From: Spongospora subterranea f. sp. subterranea
Lineage: Eukaryota > Endomyxa: Phytomyxea > Phytomyxea > Plasmodiophorida
Direction of reading: 5' to 3'
Length of the DNA: 44,394 nt
Assembly: GCA_049724395.1 (NCBI GenBank)
Contig: JAUGWO010000072.1
Coordinates: forward strand, 1-44,394
Translations under genes and position numbers: made by a program
Notes under the pieces: generated by a model
Seen by the model: only the letters and a program-made list of their open reading frames with translations
The model's database searches: none
Told to the model about the DNA's origin: nothing
Part shown: piece by piece, positions 20,503 through 31,990 of the stretch
Layout of the letters: each line of letters begins with the position of its first letter
Position numbering within the stretch: the first letter of the stretch is position 1

Positions 20503-23283
20503 AACACCAATATCCTCATATCCTATCCATTTATAATCTTATTGCGCTTAATTGAGCTTGCTAAATTTATCCTTAAACCCATGTCTAATATGTCATCGGA
20601 TCGTAGTCTGTTAGATGATGATTCACATTGGATCGCTCTTGCATTTAGTCGAAAGTGATCAGTTTCATTCCTTGAAATTCTCCCATCCAATTTCAATGAT
20701 GATTATACACGGTGTTCGAATGGGGTGATAGGTTAAGCGGTTAGGTTGCCAAAAATCAGGGACGGATGAAGAAGCTTCAAGAGTGAATCGGCAATTCGAA
20801 GAACGAAATTGAAGTTGGCGATTTTGAAGAAACGGAGGTTGGAGGAAGAGACGTTATTTTCAAAGGGAATAAATCATTTCTGAATTGGCCTGGCGTCTTG
20901 AAAGCACGAACTATGGCACCGTTCATGAATAGCAACATGGCCTGAAGTAGATGGCCGTTCATCTTTACCACTTGCCCAAGTTGAATCTCAATCTCCCTTG
21001 ATGTGTTGTTTGATTCTCCATTACACAGTTCCGTCATCGCATGTCCTCTTGAACATAACCGTCAAATCCGCGTCACCGCCCTTACATTCTGCCTTGTTGG
21101 TCTTTCCACCAACCTCGCAACACCATTCCCAGGTTCAGCGATACGTGTCGTGTCAAAACCGCTAGATACATCAATGAGCCGACAGTTTCGCGAGTACAGG
21201 ATCGACTCCATTTCATTATGCATAGTCCATCGACGGAACCTATATCGGCCAGGACGGCGTGCTTGACGTAATTTCAAAGGGAACACGCGATTACGGAATT
21301 GCAGATCGAGGTTCAAAGAAAATCCAGGGCATTGTGGTTCACCTTGTTTAAGTAATAAAGTTGATGGGCGATCCACATCAGGCATGTTGATGGTCGGTTG
21401 CGATCATTCTTTGGAAGCAACAATGCGTTGCATAAATTTTTTCGGAAGCAGAGTAGATCACAGCTTTGGGTACTCTGCGTTGATTCATAGGCCAATCAAC
21501 CATCACGTGATGGTTGACAAGTTTCATTCAACACCGTCCCAAAACTAACGATATCAATTACTTACAATCTGACTGTTGGGATTTGCTCCGGGCGCACCGC
21601 CTGGGATTATTGAAATCACATAAGAATAGCAACAACGAGGAATATAATTCGTGTGCAGAGCGGCGTTGCCGATGCGGGTGATTTCTGGCTGGCGCTACAG
21701 TACGTACCTTCTGACTGACAACATGGGTCGGGTTTCATTGTTTGCCCGGGCTCAGTTGACGTAACTCAATGGGTAACCGGTCGTTGACCTGCTCAATCTG
21801 CTACACCGCACAGATCGTCGACCAACGTCCAGGTTTTCGGAGCAGCGGAATAGACGCAGTTGAAAGTCAGTTCCCGGAAGCGTTATCTGCTCTGGAGCTC
21901 GTCCACAACCTGTTCTGTTCTCAGAACAATTCAGTTCTCTCGTGTATAAAACCTCTGTTGTCAGGCAAAACAACAGTATATACGCGTTTTCATTGAATCA
22001 ATTTGCTCCGTCAGTCCCTTTCGTTGAACGAATGTCAACCAGAAACTAATCCCGTATCCGTATGGTTTAACTGAGTTTGGAAAATTCGTTGGAGCTAAAC
22101 TTCTCATTCTGCAACAAAAGGGGATCTTGACCGCACGCGTGTTCCTGAGCTGTTCTTGGGCATGTCCGTCTGGAGAATTCTACATTTTGAGCGTTGCTTC
22201 CTACAGTGGCATCCACAACAGGTGCGGTTCTGCTCGTGATGATGTGGGAAACATAAATTTTATCCAAAGAATTGTCCAAATGACAGGAAACGCTCAGACA
22301 AAATGCAAGCGGTTGTCAGATAATCATCTGACTTTTCGTACCAAAACCCGTACCATGCTGTTCGTGACGACCAAAAGAGCACACACACACCGTGGCGGCG
22401 TCCGTGGTCGTCCTCTTGTTACCAATCGAAACATAAGTGCCAGCGCGTATATATGATTCGAATGTCGAATATAGGCAGGACTTTGGTTGCGAAAGGGAGT
22501 ATAGATTTTTCCCATGAATCTACAGTACCGGCTATCGATGCACAATACCATTCTAAAGAGAGATGCCGACCAGGAAGTCGTTTTCGACTGTCGAGCTCCA
22601 AACGATGGATAATCGAGGGGACTTGACACGGGGTCCAATTGAGGCAATTGTCACGCTGGGCCGCAAAGAGAGACCATTTACCCGGCGATCAATCCCAAAG
22701 CAAAGTCGGTATGCCCTGGCCGACGGTCTGTTTTGAAAGACTTGGAAGAGAATATTCTAATGTGGATTTTTGAAAAGCGTGAATGCAGCATAGGTATTGC
22801 TTCAGCAGATTCACGTTCACACTTTGATTTTGGGTCGCAGCTTTATCAGTGCCGATGATAGACGTCTACGTCTCATCCATAGATTCGTCATTCCGTCGCA
22901 AAACAGACCGTGCGAGAGATTGCGCAATTCGTCCCTTTGTCACAGCACATCGGTTTGTTCTTCGTGTTGTGGGACTCACGCTGCACAACAAAATCCAGCG
23001 ATTACATTCGGTGTGGCCAATGATTTCATTGTTGCATTGAGAAGCAAGAACGCTCTTTGACCAATCCATGATCGTGAACATGGACCAAAGTCCAAACCCC
23101 ATCTTCTTTCAATGGAGCCAAGAACAACTGTTATGTTCAATCTTCAAGTTCGTCAACAATGCGGGTTACTGTTGCTGTCGATCTGAAAGCATGGATGGAC
23201 GAAATGGCCTCGATCAAGTGGGTCAATAAAGTATACCGTATATTTTATGAACAAGTTTAATCGGCAACCTTTTGTAAGATATA
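20503..23283. other. Long stretch with little recognisable content
   Basis: No convincing gene is seen. A minus-strand run at about 21,182-21,143 reads VGSLMYLAVLTR, a phrase typical of the Copia RT/RNase H junction, and may be all that is left of an old Copia copy. About 35 bases are shared in direct orientation between 20,858 and 21,268 (TTTCAAAGGGAA). Frames at 22,797-23,102 on both strands are unrecognised. Confidence 0.3.
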
Positions 23284-24860
23284 TACTCCCTCCCTCTGTC
23301 CGTAAATGATTGATAATGCGGCATATGAAAGGATTAAGGCCGAAAACGAAAACCATTACTAAGTAAATGTGAAATATGTTTATTAACATGTAGAACTATT
23401 CACTGTGATAATTCTGGAAATTCATCTTTAATGACGAAGGTGTATCACACGATCGAAAAGTAGTATTTTGGAAATCATCTCGAAATCACCCGCCAGAAGG
23501 TCATTTCCAGAGATTTCAATAGGCCAGTCGGATGCCAGGTGGTAAATCCTTTAGAACGCAGCAAGGTTGAACGGAAACGGAGCAATAGAAGTGATAAGCA
23601 ACCCAAGTGAATACAAGCCTTGAGTTCCTACTAGGCGGGTCATTCCTATGGTGTAGTCCAGTCGTGTCACAATCTGATCGTTATGAATGACCATCTCTAC
23701 GTAAATGTAACTCATGATCATTATTGAAAGTACAGTTCAGATGTTGATTGACATCGCAACAAAAAGAGCTCCCAACTCGTCAAGCGACACCAGAAATGCG
23801 GTGCTACAGGCGCTGCTTCAGAATTTTGTCGCGGGCAAACTTCAACACGGCGCGATTAAAAACCAACGCAGCAAACTTTGGACTATCTGTGCAGGTGGTT
23901 GCCAGGATATGGAAACAAGCGCAAACGTGCTTCGAATCGGGCAATCTTGCCAATGTCGAATCAAGAATCAAGGGACGTTCCGGTCGTGAGAAGCGCGATA
24001 GAGAAGAATATACGAGAAAAATTAGCTTTGGCACCTGTAAGGCAGCGAGGACCGCTTAGGAGTCTGTCTGCAGCAACTAATATCCAAAAAAGCACGTTAT
24101 TCGACGTTATGCCAGAAGGGACATTGAACCGAGTCAACAGTACCCTCAAGCCGACGTTGACAGAGGATAATCTTCGACAAAGGCTGCGATTCGCATTATC
24201 AATGATTGACGAAAATTCCAACACCTTTCACGCTACGTGTGACACTGTTCATGTGAAGACGATGTTCAATGGCAAATAAGGGATATGGCCATTTGTTCGT
24301 CAAGAGCCAGCCCAGCGGAAATCCAAGAATCGGGACAAGGGACGATGATTACCAAACCTTTACGAAGTCCCGAGACGCGTATATACAAATTCTGAAAAAA
24401 GCAATTCCTGCCATAAAATCAAAATGGCCGAATCAAAGCAAAAGTACAAGAATCGTCCTTGAACAGGACAATGCTCGTCCACATGCTAAATGTGATGACG
24501 AAGCAGTTGTAAAAGCAGGGACATATGAAGAATGGAACATCTCCCTGCGCTGTCAACCCCCTAACAGCCCCAATTTCACGTGCTGGACCAACCTATACAA
24601 TCTTTGCAGCATCAAGAGGCGCCGAAGAATGTTGACGAGCTCATCGAGGCAGTAGAAAATGCATATCATGCCATGTCGAGCGAATCTCCAACTACATATT
24701 CCTGTCTCTGCCACCGGCAAAGGAGTCTTTGGTTTTTCAGGGGGAGAAATATACAAATTGGCCCACATGAGCAAGGCAATATTGCAAGCCTTAGGAGTAT
24801 TGTCTGATACCCTGGTTTGCTGTCAAATGTCAATCAACTTGGCTCAGTGGTTGTTCCGTC
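23284..24860 (+). mobile_element. Mariner-like (Tc1/mariner) DNA transposon, decayed
   Basis: The left end reads TACTCCCTCCCTCTGTCCG after TA. It is close to the CTCCCTCCGTCC termini of plant and protist mariner/Stowaway elements. Transposase pieces follow in order: an N-terminal helix-turn-helix (TRNAVLQALLQNFVAGKLQ), a second helical region (PVRQRGPLRSLSAATNIQKS), PTLTEDNLRQRLRFALSMID, the first catalytic strand (DTVHV), and the second catalytic strand with VLEQDNARPH, then NSPNFT. A C-terminal stretch (PKNVDELIEAVENAYHAMS) ends near 24,800. The pieces lie in at least three frames, with a deletion just after the first catalytic Asp, so the copy is dead. The second Asp position in NSPNF is Asn. 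No right terminal repeat was found. Confidence 0.82.
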
Positions 24861-25365
24861 CCGAGACGTCTTTTTCCAAAGCGTCAAAATCCAACGCTTT
24901 GCGAGTGCTTCGAAAATATTCAAAGACAAGTCACTTTATTTTTGAACGATGGATGAACAAAAATATAAATAATGATGTTAAGTGTGTTTTATTCATCTGT
25001 CTTGCGTGTGTTGAAAGAATATCGTTTACAAAAAACATGCTCGAGCAAGTTTGATACAAATGCTGACTCCATGCAAAAAAAATAGAGTAGTTGGCGATGG
25101 AGTTTTTCCGAAGCACTCACAGTGCTGTTGATGTCGACGCTTGCGAAAAGACGTCTCGTCATATCATAGTTAACCAGTTTCCGAGAGATCCGAACGCCAG
25201 TATACTGTTGGTCTATGGCCGCTCAAAGGTTTTCAGGTGACCTACCGTAGATGACAATATTATCCATCCACATTTAGGTCCGTAGATGGATGCTAATAAT
25301 GTCACGGCATATACACTTTTTTTATTCGTGCGGTAAAAATGGAAAAAATTTTGTCATAAACAATC
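24861..25365. other. Spacer between mariner and OTU element
   Basis: No gene is seen. 25,270-25,312 (GTCCGTAGATGGATG ... CGGCATAT) loosely resembles the mariner left end at 23,297-23,330 in direct orientation, and could be a piece of another mariner terminus. Confidence 0.25.
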
Positions 25366-25551
25366 TGAAAAATTGAGTAATTTTGTCATGCCACCTGGAA
25401 AAATCTCCGTTTTTGCTCATCGCACTTTTTCACGCACTTTGTTGAAACAAAAATCGTTTGAAAAATTGAGTAATTTCGTCATGCCACCTGGAATAATCTC
25501 CGTTTTTGCTCGTCGCACTTTTTCACGCACTTTTGACGGCAAGAAAAATAT
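25366..25551. repeat. Tandem duplication, 93-bp period, two copies
   Basis: The block beginning TGAAAAATTGAGTAATTT and containing GTCATGCCACCTGGAA and GCACTTTTTCACGCACTTT occurs at 25,366 and again at 25,459 with a few mismatches. It immediately precedes the OTU reading frame and may be subterminal repeats of that element. Confidence 0.85.
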
Positions 25552-25604
25552 CGTCGCATTCTGCGGGAACCCACTACCGAATTCATATCTGTCTCTCGAA
25601 CCTC

Positions 25605-26946
25605 ATGTCCTATGTTTATGAGTTTCGCTCGAGTACCGGGACAGACGTGTACCCCGTTATTTTGAGGTTTTCTGATGTTGCAGGGGACGGTGCCTGCTTC
25701 TACCATGCATTGGCGAAACACCCTTCAGTCCCTTTTGCCAACGGACTTGCGTTGAAGGAACATATGTTTCGCGAAGTTTTGAGGGAAGAGGTTCGATTTC
25801 ACCCCTTAAGTAAATACAGTGATTGGGCACAAAATGCGAAAGGATTACGCAAACACGCACCTTGGGGATCCAAAGAAGTATGCGGATGAAACAACGCCGT
25901 TTTTTGTCACTGCTGTCCTCGGCATCGATGTCATAACCATAAATGTGTTTGGTGAAGTGTTCCGACCGTCAGTAATGATGCTCGACTCTACCGATCCAGC
26001 CGTTCGGATTCTTGTTCGGCTTCCACTGGTTAATGCATTTGTTCTTCATCATACATTTGGGAAGTCAAATCAGTGGCATCTCCAATCGGAAATCGCGTGT
26101 CAGCGAAATCAGCTGAACCACTTCGGTGCTTTGCTAGGCTCTGAGAGCCTTTGTTTACCAGCCACTGTCTATCTGAATCTCTTGAGGCGAACTGAAGTTG
26201 TGATGGCTATCGGTCAAGAACATCCTGCCAAGGTTGTATCTCTTTCAATTCATACTCTACCGATTTTCATTGTTTTGGCCCAGCGGAAAAAGACGGAGAA
26301 GTGGTCGTTTTCGTCACGCGACGGCGTTCCTCGGCCGGACGTTACCCCGTTGACAAAAGTCCACCAATCATCAATTCCTGGCGGCAAAGAGCCGGCGAAA
26401 GCAGCGGGAAATCAGAAGATACTTTTGAAATGGCTGTCATCGCATAAAAACAATTTTGATTTGGCTTCAAAACTAGATGCCCTGGTGGAACATGAAACCA
26501 AACGCCGATCCGCTCGAAACCTGTTTTGTTCAATCAGAGATGTCGATATCAGAGATGACCCTGATAGTGAAGATGTGCATCGCTGCATTCTTGAAATGGT
26601 AATTATGTTGGATAGTATTATAATGGTATGTAACTCCCCTCAGGTTTCGCATGTTGTGTCAACCTTGTCGAACAGTCAACCTTCACCATCTAGCAGCATT
26701 GTACCGTTGCTCTCAAAGCGTACCAAGGAACTTTCTTGGCTGCAGAGGTCTGCCGTAGTTTTCTTCTATTTACACCCAAAATTGGGTCGCCGCGATTATC
26801 AACTGACTTCGAAAGTGTTCGCACGCCCCAAAGGTTGGCACGGTGGTTGTTGCTCCTCTAATGTTAACACTAACTGCTTAATTCAGCTACCATTAAGTAT
26901 TGGGTCACCAGCATCGAATGTAACAGAGCTATTGGTGTTCATTTGA
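25605..26946 (+). mobile_element. OTU cysteine-protease domain followed by helix-turn-helix, transposon-borne
   Basis: From ATG at 25,605 the protein carries AGDGACFYHAL, the Asp-Gly-x-Cys nucleophile motif of OTU deubiquitinase-like proteases. About 100 residues later comes the second half of the domain (TPFFVTAVLGIDVITINVFG, then HHTFGKSNQWHL with the C-terminal His). The two halves lie in different frames, overlapping near 25,820-25,890, so this copy is damaged or spliced in a way I cannot see. Continuing in the second frame there is a Lys-rich linker and then SWLQRSAVVFFYLHPKLGRR with DYQLTSKVFA. This resembles the N-terminal DNA-binding region of pogo/CENP-B-like DDE transposases. The DDE part follows at once. 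OTU domains are known as passengers in Helitrons and some retroelements; their placement ahead of a DDE transposase is unusual to my knowledge. Confidence 0.65.
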
Positions 26947-28191
26947 CATCGATGACTGCTAAGTCGATTGAATCCTTGCTTCCGGAGCAGTTTCGCAATC
27001 TTGCAGCTCCGAATAGCAAGGTTCACTTTGTTATTCGCGTTTCAGATCATGCACCGAAACAAAGTTTATTAGTCAATGGCAGCGACGGGTTATCTTGCCA
27101 AGCTTTGTCAGCCAAAGCAAGACTGGTTAATGATAATGCTCAATTACAGTATCTACCGGGGACATTATCACGACGAGCCGGTGCTGGCAGGCCTAACTCA
27201 CTTCTCCACGTTCGCTCTCGTATCGTTGAGATGTTAGACCAGTCTTGGGAATCTGGTACTATTCGGTTGCAACCAGTATATGCTAAGAGTCATAACTTTG
27301 GTTGTTAGGTCGACTCATCACTACAGAGCAACTGTATCAGTTGATAAGGAATGAATTTTCTCGCGACGAAAAATTTTTCACGACGAAACTCGATTCCTCA
27401 AAAAAGTCACACCCCAATTCGCTACACCAGTTCGTGCGCCGGGTCTTGCAGGACAACCGGTATGAACTTCGGAAAGGAGCTTGCTTATATATGTCAGTGA
27501 ATAGTTGATGACAGGTTCTCTACCCGCACGCCAACCGTTTCGCAAAGCATTCCTCTGAACTGGAAAGAATTAGCAAAAAATAACGCTGAGTATCTACGAA
27601 AGTTATTTCGATCAAAAAACGTGGATGTCGTGATCACAGCGGATGAGGTTTCAGCTCAGACTACCAAACTGTCGGTTCTTACTCTATATTCAGGTTTTTT
27701 TGAAGTTTCATGAAATTGCCTTAAAAGCCATTGGCAAAACGGGAGAAAGACATATCGGAAATATTGTGCAAGCGCACGACGAGAAACTTGGGGCAACGGT
27801 CATGGTTGCGTGCGAACTGTTAACCTCTCAGTTATTACCGGCGCGCTTTGAAGCAGCGTATCCAAAGTAAATTATTTATTAAGAAACGAAAAAGCGCCAC
27901 AATTTCGCCCAGGTAAACGACATACTCAAAAATACGTTTTCAAAATATTTATTTGCTGTAGGTGAAAAGTTTCATGTAACTCGTGATGACATGATCGGTA
28001 TAATAGAGTCGGTCATCAACGAGATCAATTTCGAGAATCGCCAATCGAAGTGGATAGCGAACGCATTCATCAAATGTGGGCAAGACCCGTGGAGCGTTTC
28101 ACTCGCAGAGTTCCGACGCCATTTGGATGACCTTGCTACGAACAGTTTGTACGCGGCAATGCTCAAACACCAGCAGGCTCTGAAGTTGTAA
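26947..28191 (+). mobile_element. DDE transposase remnant continuing the OTU element
   Basis: Pieces in order are: a Gly/Arg hinge (RRAGAGRPNS), an unrecognised segment (LITTEQLYQLIRNEFSRDEKF), a first catalytic strand VVITADE near 27,627-27,650, then HDEKLGATVMVACELLTSQLLP, which matches the strand between the first and second catalytic residues of DDE_1 transposases. A C-terminal segment runs to a stop at 28,191 (DDMIGIIESVINEINFENRQ ... WIANAFIKCGQDPW). The region that should carry the second and third catalytic residues is missing between about 27,870 and 27,990, and several frames are used. The copy is non-functional. The pogo/CENP-B-like assignment rests on motif order only. Confidence 0.55.
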
Positions 28192-28606
28192 ATACAACCA
28201 ATAAACAAAGCTACATGGAATATTGTCCGCATTTGACAACTCATTCGCTATTTCACTACAGTTCTGAACGTCTAAAGTAATCACTGATGAGTCAGTGATG
28301 AAGATTGACGACACACCTGACCAAAGCACAAGTATGTTTAATATATAGAGATCATGTGGTATTGTTCCAGGACGATGTCGATGGAGGTACCAGTAGAGCG
28401 CGTAAGGTGCATGTACATACACCATCCGAACATCAAAAAAGGGGGTTGCGCCGCTCGGACTTTTCCTCACTGTCAGGCCGCCAAATGGATAAAAATTTTT
28501 GATTTTGTCATTGCAAGGGCTCTCAGATGGGATAATTCTGTCACCAAATCTCTAGAAAATGGCACTAATTTTGTCATTTCCTCGGCGTTTTGCGAATTTT
28601 GTCTTT
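28192..28606. other. Spacer with TTTTGTCAT motifs before the satellite
   Basis: No gene is seen. 28,500-28,606 holds three spaced copies of ATTTTGTCATT or close variants, similar to the motif in the 93-bp repeats at 25,366-25,551 on the other side of the OTU element. Confidence 0.4.
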
Positions 28607-30883
28607 GGAATCAAAGGTACAGTATCCATTACGAGCTTTGGGGTACAGTATCCATTACGAGCTTTGGAACCAAAGGTACAGTATTCCATTACGAGCTTTG
28701 GAATCAAAGGTACAGTATCCATTACGAGCTTTGGAATCAAAGGTACAGTATCCATTACGAGCTTTGGAACCAAAGGTACAGTATCCATTACGAGCTTTGG
28801 AACCAAAGGTACAGTATCCATTACGAGCTTTACAGGAGCTTTGGAACCAAAGGTACAGTATCCATTACGAGCTTTGGAACCAAAGGTACAGTATCCATTA
28901 CGAGCTTTGGAACCAAAGGTACAGTATCCATTACGAGCTTTGGAACCAAAGGTACAGTATCCATTACGAGCTTTGGAATCAAAGGTACAGTATCCATTAC
29001 GAGCTTTGGAACCAAAGGTACAGTATCCATTACGAGCTTTGGAATCAAAGGTACAGTATCCATTACGAGCTTTGGAACCAAAGGTACAGTATCCATTACG
29101 AGCTTTGGAACCAAAGGTACAGTATCCATTACGAGCTTTGGAACCAAAGGTACAGTATCCATTACGAGCTTTGGAATCAAAGGTACAGTATCCATTACGA
29201 GCTTTGGAATCAAAGGTACAGTATCCATTACGAGCTTTGGAACCAAAGGTACAGTATCCATTACGAGCTTTGGAACCAAAGGTACAGTATCCATTACGAG
29301 CTTTGGAATCAAAGGTACAGTATCCATTACGAGCTTTGGAATCAAAGGTACAGTATCCATTACGAGCTTTGGAATCAAAGGTACAGTATCCATTACGAGC
29401 TTTGGAACCAAAGGTACAGTATCCATTACGAGCTTTGGAACCAAAGGTACAGTATCCATTACGAGCTTTGGAACCAAAGGTACAGTATCCATTACGAGCT
29501 TTGGAACCAAAGGTACAGTATCCATTACGAGCTTTGGAACCAAAGGTACAGTATCCATTACGAGCTTTGGAACCAAAGGTACAGTATCCATTACGAGCTT
29601 TGGAACCAAAGGTACAGTATCCATTACGAGCTTTGGAATCAAAGGTACAGTATCCATTACGAGCTTTGGAACCAAAGGTACAGTATCCATTACGAGCTTT
29701 GGAACCAAAGGTACAGTATCCATTACGAGCTTTGGAACCAAAGGTACAGTATCCATTACGAGCTTTGGAACCAAAGGTACAGTATCCATTACGAGCTTTG
29801 GAACCAAAGGTACAGTATCCATTACGAGCTTTGGAACCAAAGGTACAGTATCCATTACGAGCTTTGGAACCAAAGGTACAGTATCCATTACGAGCTTTGG
29901 AACCAAAGGTACAGTATCCATTACGAGCTTTGGAACCAAAGGTACAGTATCCATTACGAGCTTTGGAACCAAAGGTACAGTATCCATTACGAGCTTTGGA
30001 ACCAAAGGTACAGTATCCATTACGAGCTTTGGAACCAAAGGTACAGTATCCATTACGAGCTTTGGAACCAAAGGTACAGTATCCATTACGAGCTTTGGAA
30101 CCAAAGGTACAGTATCCATTACGAGCTTTGGAACCAAAGGTACAGTATCCATTACGAGCTTTGGAACCAAAGGTACAGTATCCATTACGAGCTTTGGAAC
30201 CAAAGGTACAGTATCCATTACGAGCTTTGGAACCAAAGGTACAGTATCCATTACGAGCTTTGGAACCAAAGGTACAGTATCCATTACGAGCTTTGGAACC
30301 AAAGGTACAGTATCCATTACGAGCTTTGGAACCAAAGGTACAGTATCCATTACGAGCTTTGGAACCAAAGGTACAGTATCCATTACGAGCTTTGGAACCA
30401 AAGGTACAGTATCCATTACGAGCTTTGGAACCAAAGGTACAGTATCCATTACGAGCTTTGGAACCAAAGGTACAGTATCCATTACGAGCTTTGGAACCAA
30501 AGGTACAGTATCCATTACGAGCTTTGGAACCAAAGGTACAGTATCCATTACGAGCTTTGGAATCAAAGGTACAGTATCCATTACGAGCTTTGGAACCAAA
30601 GGTACAGTATCCATTACGAGCTTTGGAATCAAAGGTACAGTATCCATTACGAGCTTTGGAACCAAAGGTACAGTATCCATTACGAGCTTTGGAACCAAAG
30701 GTACAGTATCCATTACGAGCTTTGGAACCAAAGGTACAGTATCCATTACGAGCTTTGGAACCAAAGGTACAGTATCCATTACGAGCTTTGGAATCAAAGG
30801 TACAGTATCCATTACGAGCTTTGGAACCAAAGGTACAGTATCCATTACGAGCTTTGGAATCAAAGGTACAGTATCCATTACGA
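28607..30883. repeat. 33-bp satellite, about 69 tandem copies
   Basis: The unit is GGAACCAAAGGTACAGTATC plus CATTACGAGCTTT. Period 33 is a multiple of three and five of the six frames lack stops, so all the long frames here are products of the repeat. The only recurrent variant is GGAACC versus GGAATC. Irregular units occur only near the left end (28,630-28,850). Between the GGAATC units at 29,635 and 30,559 lie 27 consecutive GGAACC units, against mixed types on both sides. This pattern is typical of recent unequal exchange from the centre of an array. Confidence 0.98.
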
Positions 30884-31689
30884 TGGACGACGAGATGATC
30901 GATATCTTGCAAGAAGAGCGCTATCCATCGATGGATCAGGATCGTTGAGGCTTCGTGTTTGTGCTAGCGACTGGGTCAAGTGCTTCAGCTCCTGTCCCTA
31001 ACGATGATGCATCCACGCATCCAAGAAAGAGTTGTGGACGATGTTCGTCCCCAATGGAGTTCAGAAGAAGAAGATTATGATAACGATGATCAGCCTCAGC
31101 AAATTGAATAATACAATGCATGAGATAAGTTCGAAACCCAGCAAAACTGGTGTTTTCACCAGAAACCTACTCCTCGACGCAAAAAGTGGAAATACGGCAT
31201 GATGATGAAAAACCTTAACAAAAAAGGTTTTTGACATGAAAAATCTAAAACCTAATTTCAGTTTTCCCGAAAAGTAGGTTTTTGCCAGCCTTGGGACAAA
31301 TAGTGTGGGGAGAGTGTTTCTATACGCGCGAACATTGTATGCGCGCGGAGTTTTTGTTCATACTATCTCCCTCACAGTCGTGGCGCAACCCTGCGCTTTG
31401 ATGAAGAAGACGGTAGACTTTTGACGCGAAACGGACCCGACCTCTCTAACCAGTGCCACCAGTGTCACCAAACTAATACACCATCCCCAAACGGTGTAGC
31501 GAAACTCAAATGTTGATACGTAAAATGGAGTCAATATGTCGACGATCGATGGAGGGCACAGAACCTTATGGTCAGCGAGTATGAATCCGAGCGTTTTAAA
31601 GCGCTGTGACAAGTCGGATCCACACACTTTCACCATGTTTACTGGCCAAGATGACTTTCCGCTGTGTAAGGTGCTGTGTTTCATAACGT
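30884..31689. other. Spacer after the satellite, with a short acidic ORF
   Basis: 31,004-31,111 (+) encodes 35 aa with an acidic tail (SSEEEDYDNDDQ) and could be an exon or a transposase C-terminus. No other gene is seen. 31,325-31,350 has alternating CG runs around a short dyad (CGCGCG ... GCGCGCG). Confidence 0.25.
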
Positions 31690-31915
31690 ATTTCTGCCTC
31701 TTTTCGACAGTACTACTTTAGCAAGGTATACGTTCTATTGTACCTTCAGAATCTACGGAAAATGCAGTTGTAGTTGTAAAACTTCCCTGTACGTTTATGT
31801 TGGCCGAGCGCCATTATATCATCAAACAGGACACCGATGGTATCTACTTCCTAATAAACGTGAATGGAAGTTTATAATTGCATCTTCCGACGTGCAAAAT
31901 ACTGATACAACATGA
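31690..31915 (+). mobile_element. MULE zinc-binding domain fragment (inverted relative to next MULE)
   Basis: The frame reads YTFYCTFRIYGKCSC ... HRWYLLPN and aligns with GTFYCTSKFNGKCSF ... IIKQDTDGLNL of the minus-strand MULE nearby. It is a short, degenerate copy of the N-terminal WRKY/FLYWCH-like zinc-binding domain, pointing toward the other copy. Confidence 0.6.
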
Positions 31916-31990
31916 ATACAAAAACTATGCAAATCGTCCGACTCTTGCAAAAGCAATGTGCCGTTGCTCCAAAAAGTGTTCATCTTGATG

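Noticed and set aside
28354-31001. Five very long overlapping reading frames of 680-860 residues
   Set aside because: All come from a 33-bp repeat whose length is a multiple of three and which lacks stops in five frames. No independent evidence of coding exists.
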